Position numbers and translations under genes: made by a program. From DATAEK01 sp036258055 (GTDB lineage: Bacteria > Acidobacteriota > Vicinamibacteria > Vicinamibacterales > 2-12-FULL-66-21), in the NCBI GenBank assembly GCA_036258055.1, contig DATAEK010000171.1, positions 1 to 12,741 on the forward strand: DNA of 12,741 bases, written 5' to 3'. Shown piece by piece: positions 1-6,986 of the stretch; within the stretch, counting starts at the first letter, position 1, and each line of letters opens with the position of its first letter. The notes under the pieces were generated by a model. It had not been told where the DNA came from. It did no database searches and was given only the letters and a program-made list of their open reading frames with translations.

Positions 1-2
1 GG

Positions 3-2702
3 CTGATCGGGTACGGCGCGACGCGGCCGGTGTTCGTGCTCGGCGCGAGCGCGCCCGGTTACGGCGACCCCAATCAGGAGAAGTACCTGGTGTTCTTTTC
101 CGGCAGTCGTGCCGGCGCGGGACGTGGAGGGCGCGGCGATGGGGGCCGTGGCGGTCCGCCAGCGCAGCCCCCGGGCGGACGCGGCACGGGCACGCCGGGC
201 GACGCCGGCGCCGGCACGTTCTACTCGGCGATGAGCAACATCGACGTCGAGATTGGCGACGGCAATCCGGGCGCGGTCGGCGTTCGCGGGCGCTACGCGC
301 AGCACTCGTTCATCGCGCACAGCGACTTCCGCATCGGCAGCGGCCTCGCGGGCGTGCACGACACGGGCAACGTCATGGAGGACGTGCACTTTCACGGGGG
401 CGACTACGGCATCTGGACCCAGCGCCCGTCGCCAGGCTGGCAATTCACGGCTGTCGACGCGACGTTCGACGGACAGCGGGTCGCGGCGATTCGCGAGCGC
501 GCCGCCGGGCTGACGCTGATCCGTCCGCGATTCGCGAACGTGCCGACCGCCGTTGCGGTCGAGCCGACGTTTCACGACGAGATGTGGATCAAGGATGGCC
601 GTTTCGAGAACATCAGCGGCCCGGCCGTCGTGATCAGCAACGAGAAGAACGCGCAAACCGAGATCAACATGGAGGACGTCGTCTGCGATCGCGTGGCGAC
701 CTTTGCGCGCTATCAGGAGAGCGGACGCACGGTCGCGGGTCCCTCGGCGCGGTATGTCGTCAAGGCCTTTTCGTACGGCGTGAGCTACGCCGACATCGGC
801 GCCAGGCCCGAGACGAAGCAGGTCTTCGACGCGGCGCCGCTCGCGGCCCTTCCCGCGCCGGTGTCGTCGGACCTGCCTGATTTGCCGGCGCGCGACAGCT
901 GGGTCAACATCCGCACGCTGGGCGCCAAAGGCGACGGCACGACCGACGACACCGAAGTCTTCAAGAAGGCGATCGCGGAACACCACGCGATCTATCTGCC
1001 GTCCGGCTACTACGTCGTCACCGACACGCTGACACTGAAGCCCGACACGGTCCTCATCGGCCTTCATCCGGATCGCACGCAGATCGTCGTGCCCGATCGC
1101 ACGCCGGCGTTCCAGGGCGTCGGCGGACCGAAGCCGCTCATCGAGGCGCCGAAGCACGGCACCAACATCCTCACCGGCATCGGGCTCTACACCAACGGCA
1201 TCAATCCGCGCGCGGTGGCGGCGAAGTGGATGGCCGGCGCGACGTCAATGCTGAACGACGTGCGCTTCCTCGGCGGCCACGGTACGAGTCATGTCGACGG
1301 CACGCGTGAGAACCCCTACAACAACACCCACACGGCCGATCCCGATCTCAACCGGCGCTGGGACGGCCAGTATCCGAGCCTGTGGGTGACCGACGGCGGC
1401 GGCGGTACGTTCTTCGACATCTGGACGCCGAGCACATTTGCGCAGGCGGGCATGCTGGTCTCGAACACGTCTACCGAGGGACGCGTCTACGAGATGTCGA
1501 GCGAGCACCACGTGCGGCACGAGGTCCAGCTCCACAATGTCTCGAACTGGCGGATCTACGCGCTGCAGACCGAAGAAGAGCGCGGCGAGGGCGGCTTCGC
1601 GCTGCCGCTCGAGATCGTGAACTCGAGCCACATCACGATCGCGAACTTCTTCATCTACCGCGTCATCAGCATGTTTCAGCCGTTTCCCAACGCGATCGAA
1701 ATCTCGGGATCGAAGGACATTCGCTTCAAGAACGTGCACTCGTACAGCAACAGCAAGGTCTCGTTCGACACGACCGTCTACGATCGAACGCATCACGTCG
1801 GGATCCGGCAGCGCGAATTCGCATCGCTCACCGTGACCGGCGCCGCGCCCGCCGCGGCCGCGAAACTCGCCCCCGTCGTGATCGAGGCCGGCGCGCGTGT
1901 GCAACGGCTCGCCGGCGGTTTCTACAACATTTCCGGCGGAGCCGTCGATCCGTCCGGCGACTACTACTTCGTCGACAACCACTGGCAGCGCATCTACCGC
2001 TGGAACGCCGCGACGCGTCAGCTCTCGACGGTGCGCGACAACGCACTGGATCCGGCCGATCTCGCGTTCGACAAGGCCGGCAACCTGCTCGTCACGTCGT
2101 TCGCCGGCAACGGCACGGTGTATACGTTCAGGCCCGAGGCGACCGACGCTGCGATTACGGTGCTGAAGCCGGCGCCGCTCGAGGCGCGGCCGGACGCTGT
2201 GGCCTATCTGCCTGCGAGCGACTGGCGCGTCAACCGCCAGGCGCTGACGACGCCTGCGGCGCAGTTCGTGTCGCCGGACGGATCGATGTTTCTGCCGGCC
2301 GGCCAGGATTTTCTGAACGGCGCGGTGAGCTTCGGCATCAAGAGCAGCGGACAGCTTCGCGGCTTCGGCCTTGCTCCCACGAAGCCCGGCCAGCGTGCGT
2401 ATATCACCGACGAATCGGATCAGACGACGTGGTCAGGACTGGTGCATCCGAACGGCGCGATGTCCGACCTTCAGGTGTTCGCGTACCGGGGCGGCGAAGG
2501 TGTCGCCGTGGACGCGCGCGGCAACGTGTACATCGCCGCGGGCCAGATCTACGTCTATGACCCGCAGGGAAAGCCGATCGATACGATCGACGTGCCTGAG
2601 CGGCCGATCCAGATCTCGTTCGGCGGCAGGGATAGGCGCACGCTCTTCATCGCGGCCCGCACGTCGCTCTACGCCGTGCGGACGAAGAACGCAGGACGAT
2701 AG
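3..2702 (+). CDS. Beta-helix (pectate-lyase-3/GH55-like) protein with C-terminal SMP-30/NHL-like propeller, 5' end missing
   Basis: The frame is open to the left edge (a GTG lies at 30 but the frame continues before it), so the N-terminus and any signal peptide are missing; about 900 residues remain. Counting from the GTG, residues 65-250 look like the end of a first right-handed beta-helix. A second pectate-lyase-3 domain starts near residue 290 with the hallmark GAKGDGTTDDTEVFKKAI and the following YLPSGYYVVTDTL. Two tandem helices are typical of GH55-like proteins. From about residue 640 the chain changes to propeller-like repeats (GGAVDPSGDYYFVD, DLAFDKAGNLLVTS, GVAVDARGNVYIAAG), as in SMP-30/gluconolactonase or NHL proteins. 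A Gly/Arg/Pro-rich stretch (residues about 28-62) interrupts the first helix. The likely role is an exported carbohydrate-active or polysaccharide-binding protein; the substrate cannot be told. Homologues I recall are about 1000 residues or more, so a modest part is missing. Confidence 0.85.
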   Translation: MIGYGATRPVFVLGASAPGYGDPNQEKYLVFFSGSRAGAGRGGRGDGGRGGPPAQPPGGRGTGTPGDAGAGTFYSAMSNIDVEIGDGNPGAVGVRGRYAQHSFIAHSDFRIGSGLAGVHDTGNVMEDVHFHGGDYGIWTQRPSPGWQFTAVDATFDGQRVAAIRERAAGLTLIRPRFANVPTAVAVEPTFHDEMWIKDGRFENISGPAVVISNEKNAQTEINMEDVVCDRVATFARYQESGRTVAGPSARYVVKAFSYGVSYADIGARPETKQVFDAAPLAALPAPVSSDLPDLPARDSWVNIRTLGAKGDGTTDDTEVFKKAIAEHHAIYLPSGYYVVTDTLTLKPDTVLIGLHPDRTQIVVPDRTPAFQGVGGPKPLIEAPKHGTNILTGIGLYTNGINPRAVAAKWMAGATSMLNDVRFLGGHGTSHVDGTRENPYNNTHTADPDLNRRWDGQYPSLWVTDGGGGTFFDIWTPSTFAQAGMLVSNTSTEGRVYEMSSEHHVRHEVQLHNVSNWRIYALQTEEERGEGGFALPLEIVNSSHITIANFFIYRVISMFQPFPNAIEISGSKDIRFKNVHSYSNSKVSFDTTVYDRTHHVGIRQREFASLTVTGAAPAAAAKLAPVVIEAGARVQRLAGGFYNISGGAVDPSGDYYFVDNHWQRIYRWNAATRQLSTVRDNALDPADLAFDKAGNLLVTSFAGNGTVYTFRPEATDAAITVLKPAPLEARPDAVAYLPASDWRVNRQALTTPAAQFVSPDGSMFLPAGQDFLNGAVSFGIKSSGQLRGFGLAPTKPGQRAYITDESDQTTWSGLVHPNGAMSDLQVFAYRGGEGVAVDARGNVYIAAGQIYVYDPQGKPIDTIDVPERPIQISFGGRDRRTLFIAARTSLYAVRTKNAGR

Positions 2703-2775
2703 CAGGTCGCGTCCGTCGTACCGCCGGCTCAACCAGAAGAGACGACAGGCGTCAACCAGTCCGGCTCCGCCGCGT

Positions 2776-2805
2776 TTGACATCGAAACGGCAGTCGCTTG
2801 ATACT
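2776..2805 (+). promoter_or_regulatory. Candidate sigma-70 promoter upstream of the ankyrin gene
   Basis: A perfect -35 hexamer TTGACA (2776-2781) is followed after 18 bases by GATACT (2800-2805), a 4/6 match to the -10 consensus. It lies about 140 bases before the ankyrin gene start, which would give a long leader. The rest of the 242-base gap (2703-2944) shows only short dyads, such as GACG-5-CGTC at 2741-2753, and no convincing terminator. This is inference from consensus matching only. Confidence 0.35.
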
Positions 2806-2944
2806 GCGGGGAGCGCGCTGACAGGGCGCCACCAACCCGCGGCAAGGGAACACTCCCACCTGTTTGGTCCGAAGTTGTGTGCGATTGCACCTTCTTTCAG
2901 CCTGGTTTCAGCGGGGCACAGGCGATTCATGAAAGGAGGTCGCA

Positions 2945-4546
2945 ATGACCGCTTCGAAGTCTCTCCCCGCTCGTCCGTCTCTCGAATCCCTCCGTAAACA
3001 GGCAAAGAAGCTCGCGCGCGACATCGCCGCCGGTGACGCCGGTGCCATCGCACGTGCGCGGACGCAATTGGCAAAAGTTGACTTGCCGCTCACGCAGCGC
3101 AACGCGCAACTCGTGATCGCGCGTGAATACGGCTACGCCGGCTGGCAAGACCTCACCGCGGATGTGAGCAAACGCCTCGGCAAAGGTCTGGAGTGGGCGG
3201 TCACGCAGGCTCGACGCGTCATCCACGACAACGACGTCGAACGCCTGAAGCAACTGTTGGCCGAATATCCGGCGTTGCTTTCCTGGCACGGCGACGACGA
3301 TGGCGGCGGCCTGCTGGGAATCGCCACGGGCGCCTATGCCGACAGCTTCGACCCGGATAGAGAACAGGTCTTCACCCGCGCGGCGTGCGCGGAGCTGCTG
3401 ATCGACGCGGGCGCGGTCGTAACGCCATCGGTGAGCGAGGGCATCCTCCGATCCCGCGCCCGGGGGTTGCTGCAGCTGTTTCGGCGTAAAGGACTGCTTC
3501 CGCGCACGCTCAAGTTCCTTGCGGCGCTAGGCGATCTCGACGCCGTTCGCGCCTCTCTTGATGAGAACGGGAACGATCTGGCGGCCGTCAATGACGCGTT
3601 CATGTGCGCCTGCAGCTTCGAGCACGAGGCTGTCGCGTCGCTCATGCTGGAACGATCCATCGCGCTCGATCCCGAACTCGGCACACACGTTGATGGAAGC
3701 CTGGGCCGCCCCGCCTTCATCAAGTACTTCATCGAAACGCGACCGGCGCACGCCACAGCGGCCGGACCCTGGCCGGCGTTTCTCATGGGGCAGGTGACGC
3801 GCGCTGCCCACGATGGCGATCTGACGGCGTTCGTCAGCGCGTTGCAGCGTGAGCGGTGGCTGCTTGGTGAGGCCTACGTGGAGTTTCAGGCTGGGCTCAT
3901 CGGGACGGCAACGCTGAACGATCGCGGGGAAATCATCAGCGTGCTTCTCGACCTCGATCCCGCGCTCCTGCGACGTCAACCGCCGCCCGTATCGCAAGCG
4001 ATCGAGTTTGCGTTCACGTACGCGAATACACACCTCATTCCACTACTCACCCGCATCTGGCCACTGCCGGACGATCTGCCGCATGCGGCAGGCGTGGGCG
4101 ACCTCTCGCGGGTGAAGCACTGGTTCGACGCATCCGGCGCGCCTGCGCTGGGCGATCTCGACACGCACTATCCCTACAACGACGCACGCGCACGAGGGCA
4201 CCTCGACTGGGACCCACCCACAGCGCAACAGATCCTCGACACGGCGCTCGCCTTTTCCGTCATCAACCGTCACTTCGACGTGGCGGACTTCCTTCTCGAC
4301 CACGGCGCGGACATCAATACGAGGTGGAACTCCCATGAGCCGGCGAGCATCCTGCACCACCTGGTCTTCTACGGAAACTACGACTCGATGCGATTCCTCA
4401 TCGACCGTGGCATCGACATGACCATCAAGGACTACCGCTGGAACAGTACGGCACAGGGTTGGGCGCTCTACGGCAAGAAAGACGAGAAGATGGCTCAGTG
4501 GCTGAAGGATGCAGAGCGGCAGCGGGAACTGAACGGTGAGCACTAG
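2945..4546 (+). CDS. Ankyrin-repeat domain protein with LRKQAK-type N-terminal module
   Basis: A 533-residue protein. The ATG at 2945 is supported by AAAGGAGGT at 2932-2940, close to a perfect ribosome binding site. Residues about 11-60 (SLESLRKQAKKLARDI ... LVIAREYGYAGWQDL) match an N-terminal module I recognise from ankyrin-like proteins of Acidobacteriota and Actinobacteria. The middle (about 80-440) carries degenerate helical pairs, each ending in patterns such as LLIDAGA. The clearest ankyrin repeats are near the C-terminus (about 443-525: DVADFLLDHGADIN, then YDSMRFLIDRGIDM). There is no signal peptide or membrane segment, so a cytoplasmic protein-protein interaction role is likely; the partner is unknown. 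No enzymatic motif was seen. It appears monocistronic, with the next gene on the opposite strand. Confidence 0.85.
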   Translation: MTASKSLPARPSLESLRKQAKKLARDIAAGDAGAIARARTQLAKVDLPLTQRNAQLVIAREYGYAGWQDLTADVSKRLGKGLEWAVTQARRVIHDNDVERLKQLLAEYPALLSWHGDDDGGGLLGIATGAYADSFDPDREQVFTRAACAELLIDAGAVVTPSVSEGILRSRARGLLQLFRRKGLLPRTLKFLAALGDLDAVRASLDENGNDLAAVNDAFMCACSFEHEAVASLMLERSIALDPELGTHVDGSLGRPAFIKYFIETRPAHATAAGPWPAFLMGQVTRAAHDGDLTAFVSALQRERWLLGEAYVEFQAGLIGTATLNDRGEIISVLLDLDPALLRRQPPPVSQAIEFAFTYANTHLIPLLTRIWPLPDDLPHAAGVGDLSRVKHWFDASGAPALGDLDTHYPYNDARARGHLDWDPPTAQQILDTALAFSVINRHFDVADFLLDHGADINTRWNSHEPASILHHLVFYGNYDSMRFLIDRGIDMTIKDYRWNSTAQGWALYGKKDEKMAQWLKDAERQRELNGEH

Positions 4547-4598
4547 AACCTATCTCATGAACCGAGACGCGGTCAGCGGTGAGATTCGTTGAAACACC

Positions 4599-4761
4599 GT
4601 GCGAGCGAGCGTCGCGAGCGAGCCACGCGAACGGCCCGCCTTCGCGCCGAAGGCGCTACGGCGCGTCCGCCGTAGCCTTGGCGAAGGCGGAAGCGAGCCG
4701 GCGAAGCGGCGAGCGAGAGAGCGTGTGGGGGAGTCCGAGGGGCGAAGCTCCTCGGATGAGA
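4599..4761. repeat. Palindrome-rich dispersed repeat element (three hairpins)
   Basis: This non-coding stretch between convergent genes is built of short dyads: GCCTTCG-3-CGAAGGC (4638-4654), GCTACGGCG-4-CGCCGTAGC (4655-4676, nine perfect pairs), and TCCGAGG pairing with CCTCGGA at 4734-4756 with further pairs inside around a GAA loop. GCGAGC/GCGAAGC-like repeats lie between and before them. All frames across it give Arg/Ser-rich translations unlike real proteins. The pattern resembles a dispersed intergenic element I associate with Vicinamibacteria-type genomes; copy number cannot be seen here. Its right edge abuts the methyltransferase stop codon (4762-4764), so it forms that gene's immediate 3' region and may end transcripts from both sides. 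The left boundary is approximate. The 50 bases before it (4547-4598) hold only a weak dyad, ATCTCA/TGAGAT at 4552-4585. Confidence 0.6.
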
Positions 4762-5577
4762 CTACGATTCGAGTGTGCAGATCGAGTAGTGCCGGAAGAT
4801 TGGTGAAAGCCCTGGGTGCCCACGATATTTTCGATACAGCTCGCCGGTCGTGAAATTCTCGACCACCCGCAGGTCCAGTTCGCGAGCGACGTCGTCGATA
4901 TCGTCGATGCCGGACAGCCAAGGCGCGCCCATCGCTTCGAAGCTCTCGACGAGAATCGTGAGACTCGCATCGCCGGTGGTTTTCGTGATCACCGATTCGG
5001 TGAGATAGTCGAATGACAAACGGAATCGCTTCACGTGCCGCTTCAGCTCCAGCATCGTGTGCTCGTCGTTTGCGAGCGGCATGTACATGACGTTGCCTTC
5101 CCAGATGAGATACGTGGGCACGACGAACTCGAAGCCGTTCGCCCGCAGCAGATCGATCAGCCCATCCGTGAAGTAGTTGCCTGAAATCAGCGTCACACCG
5201 GTGTCGATGCCCGCGTCCGCATAGCAGCGCCGCTTCAGTTCCATCGTCGCCGGATCGTCGATCTCGAAGTAGCGCACCGCGGCTGACTGCTTGCGGACGG
5301 CACGGGTGTCGAGCCCGGCGCCGAGAATCACGACTTGGCCGATCCCGCCCGCGATCTGCGCGTCCAGCATGTCGTCGAAATACCGCGTCCGGATCTTGAC
5401 CATGTCCTTTACCGCTGGAAAGCGGGATGCAATGCGCTCGGCGGCTTGGCGGCTCGCGTCGCTGAGGAAGAGCCCCACCACCGGATCGTCGTAGATGGGC
5501 GTTGGCTCCCGATTTTCTTCTGCGCGATATTCAGCGACGACGAACGCGGTGCCGCTGACATCCTTGATCGTGGACAT
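4762..5577 (-). CDS. Class I SAM-dependent methyltransferase, TIGR00027/leucine-carboxyl-methyltransferase-like
   Basis: A 271-residue protein if it starts at the ATG at 5577, chosen because GGAGG (complement of 5583-5587) sits five bases before it; an in-frame ATG at 5598 has no such site. Family hallmarks are present in order: RTRYFDD (63-69), the SAM-binding loop VVILGAGLDTRA (82-93), the acidic motif FEIDDPATMELKRR (104-117), and WEGNVMYMP (159-167). This matches the LCM-like PF04072/TIGR00027 family, soluble enzymes that transfer methyl groups from S-adenosylmethionine, often to small molecules or O-methyl acceptors; the acceptor here is unknown. Length is normal for the family. It is transcribed divergently from the DUF2975 unit. 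Its last codons (CTLES, stop) run directly into the repeat element, so the natural C-terminus may have been altered. Confidence 0.85.
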   Translation of the reverse strand: MSTIKDVSGTAFVVAEYRAEENREPTPIYDDPVVGLFLSDASRQAAERIASRFPAVKDMVKIRTRYFDDMLDAQIAGGIGQVVILGAGLDTRAVRKQSAAVRYFEIDDPATMELKRRCYADAGIDTGVTLISGNYFTDGLIDLLRANGFEFVVPTYLIWEGNVMYMPLANDEHTMLELKRHVKRFRLSFDYLTESVITKTTGDASLTILVESFEAMGAPWLSGIDDIDDVARELDLRVVENFTTGELYRKYRGHPGLSPIFRHYSICTLES

Positions 5578-5670
5578 GAGTGCCTCCGATGAAATCACTC
5601 CACGTCACGATAGGAGACGGGACGGCGTTCTGTTTCAGTGCGAGGCTCGGTGACCTCTTCAATCCGCTCC

Positions 5671-5732
5671 TTATCGACTGCCGATAATCTACTTGACGAC
5701 AATCGATAAATAGTTTATCTATATTCGATATA
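5671..5732. promoter_or_regulatory. AT-rich divergent control region with three clustered dyads
   Basis: Three inverted repeats lie in 62 bases of an otherwise GC-rich window: TTATCG-5-CGATAA (5671-5687), GATAAA-3-TTTATC (5705-5719) and TATAT-3-ATATA (5720-5732). CGATA or its complement recurs in all three parts. A -35-like TTGACG is at 5693-5698, but no well-spaced perfect -10 is obvious; TATATT (5720-5725) and TATAAA (5729-5734) are candidates. The cluster ends 16 bases before the start of the DUF2975 gene, which has a modest AAGGTGG ribosome binding site. It is a probable operator, most simply for the HTH protein encoded two genes on (autoregulation). That assignment is inference; the dyads themselves are direct observation. 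Confidence 0.5.
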
Positions 5733-5748
5733 AAGAAGGTGGTGAATC

Positions 5749-6276
5749 ATGGCAAGGCCAGCCTCGTCATCCCCCGCGCTGCCGATCGCGTACGTCGTGC
5801 TGCGGATCCTCATCGTCCTGAACTGGCTGATGTGCGCCGCGATCCTCGCTCTGCTGGTTGTCATCCCGAACGAGCAATGGATCATGTCCGCCTTCAAACT
5901 TTCCCCTTCCCCTGAGGCAGAGCGGCTGGTCATGGGCTTGCGCGCGATCGCGGTGCTCGGTCTCGCCGTGATTCCGCTCAATTATGCCGTCCTGAAGCGG
6001 CTGCTCGCGATCGTTGAGACCGTGCGGGCGGGCGACCCGTTCGTCGCCGCGAACGCGTCTCGTTTGCAGACGATCGCCTGGGCCCTGCTCGCGCTGCAGC
6101 TTCTCAGCGTCGTGATCGGCGCGATCGCCAAGAGCGTTTCGACTCCGGCGCATCCGGTCGATTTGGATGCCGGCTTTTCGATCAACGGCTGGCTCGCCGT
6201 GCTCCTCACGTTCCTGCTGGCCCGCGTGTTCGCGGAAGGCACGCTCATGCGCGAAGACCTCGAAGGGACGGTGTGA
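5749..6276 (+). CDS. DUF2975-family membrane protein
   Basis: A 175-residue protein with four predicted membrane segments (about 11-39, 61-83, 106-128, 145-163). Between segments 2 and 3 it carries the loop GDPFVAANASRLQTIAW (95-111), and it ends with an FAEGTLMREDLEGTV-like tail; both are typical of DUF2975. The biochemical function of this family is not established. Members are usually encoded next to a small YozG-like HTH regulator, as here: the regulator starts one base after this gene's stop, indicating one transcript and coupled translation. The start ATG at 5749 follows AAGGTGG at a suitable distance. By its usual pairing it may act as a membrane partner or antagonist of the regulator, but nothing in the sequence proves that. 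Confidence 0.8.
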   Translation: MARPASSSPALPIAYVVLRILIVLNWLMCAAILALLVVIPNEQWIMSAFKLSPSPEAERLVMGLRAIAVLGLAVIPLNYAVLKRLLAIVETVRAGDPFVAANASRLQTIAWALLALQLLSVVIGAIAKSVSTPAHPVDLDAGFSINGWLAVLLTFLLARVFAEGTLMREDLEGTV

Positions 6277-6277
6277 C

Positions 6278-6535
6278 ATGGCGATCGCCGTCAAGCTCGA
6301 CGACCTGCTCCACGATCGGCGGATGACGCTGACCGAGCTCGCAGATCGGGTCGGCATGACGCTGGCCAACCTCTCAATCCTCAAGACCGGCAAGGCGCGC
6401 GCGATCCGCTTTTCGACGCTCGATGCGATCTGCGGGGCGCTCTCGTGCCAGCCTGGCGACATTCTCCGGTTTGAGCCGGAGCAAGCAGAACGCGAGCGAC
6501 CGGCAGCGGCGGGCAAACGGAGCGCAGGCCGATAG
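6278..6535 (+). CDS. Small Cro/CI-type HTH regulator (YozG-like)
   Basis: An 85-residue protein; the ATG at 6278 is chosen because translation from further upstream in the frame would overlap the DUF2975 gene and give a meaningless sequence. Residues 1-68 form a compact helix-turn-helix domain: VKLDDLLHDRRMTLTELADR, then VGMTLANLSILKTGKARAIR, then FSTLDAICGALSCQPGDIL. This matches the HTH_26/YozG type paired with DUF2975 proteins. The last 17 residues are a charged, probably disordered tail (EQAERERPAAAGKRSAGR). It is the second gene of the operon, and the dyad cluster before the first gene is its most likely DNA target. The tail ends exactly where homology to a decayed permease begins in the same reading frame, so the native C-terminus may have been changed by a rearrangement. 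Confidence 0.85.
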   Translation: MAIAVKLDDLLHDRRMTLTELADRVGMTLANLSILKTGKARAIRFSTLDAICGALSCQPGDILRFEPEQAERERPAAAGKRSAGR

Positions 6536-6538
6536 AGT

Positions 6539-6798
6539 AGGGCTGTTGCCGTTACGCTCGCGGCGGGCGGCCTCTATGGCGTGATGGCGTTCGCCGTCAC
6601 GCAGCGGACGCGGGAGATCGGGATTCGCATGGCGGTGGGCGCCCGGCGTTCAGCGGTCATGAAGCTCGTCATCGGTCAGAGCTTGGTGCTGGCTGCCGCG
6701 GGCGTAGCGCTTGGGCTGGGTGCGCGCTTGCAGCGGCTTACGTGCCAGCCCGCCGGGCCAGCCTCGTCGAGCCAGTAATCGCGCTTAAAACAGAGTAA
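6539..6798 (+). pseudogene. Relic C-terminal end of a MacB/FtsX-like orphan permease
   Basis: Starting directly after the HTH stop codon, in the same frame, the sequence reads AVTLAAGGLYGVMAFAVTQR and TREIGIRMAVGARRSAVMKL up to about 6721. This is the FtsX-domain signature of acidobacterial duplicated permeases; compare SEIGLRMALGASPASVMRMV in the intact neighbour. The frame then changes, and from about 6724 to the TAA at 6796-6798 a second frame gives YVPARRASLVEPVIALK, the canonical last residues of the family (WFPARRATRIDPVIALR in the neighbour). Roughly 38 residues between these parts, including a membrane segment, are missing, and everything upstream of the last domain is absent. There is no start codon with a ribosome binding site. 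It is non-functional as a permease. The following gap (6799-6986) contains only a small CCGCG-8-CGCGG dyad at 6821-6838. Confidence 0.8.
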
Positions 6799-6986
6799 GC
6801 CGACCCTCTTGTGCGTCGAACCGCGTCACTCATCGCGGCACCTGAACTCGCATTGCGTCAAGTCCACCCACGCGACTCTCCGGAATTAGCGTCCAAATAC
6901 GTCACCTCCGTGGCTTCCAAGCCTCGCCCTGCCTCCGCAACCGGTGCACAATGACGGTAATCGCCGCGCTCTGAAAGGAACTCTTG

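Noticed and set aside
1245..1982. 245-codon open frame on the minus strand within the beta-helix gene
   Set aside because: The plus-strand frame carries conserved pectate-lyase-3 sequence throughout; the minus frame is a shadow of it.
1382..2560. 392-codon plus-strand open frame overlapping the beta-helix gene in another frame
   Set aside because: Arg-rich shadow translation, while the main frame continues as conserved beta-helix and propeller sequence.
2433..3074. Minus-strand open frame spanning the gap before the ankyrin gene
   Set aside because: It overlaps well-supported genes at both ends, has no recognisable domain and lacks a ribosome binding site.
4599..4853. Short open frames through the repeat element in several frames
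   Set aside because: Their Arg/Ser-rich translations come from repeated GCGAGC/GCGAAG units; no ribosome binding sites, and the span is explained by the hairpin element and the methyltransferase on the other strand.
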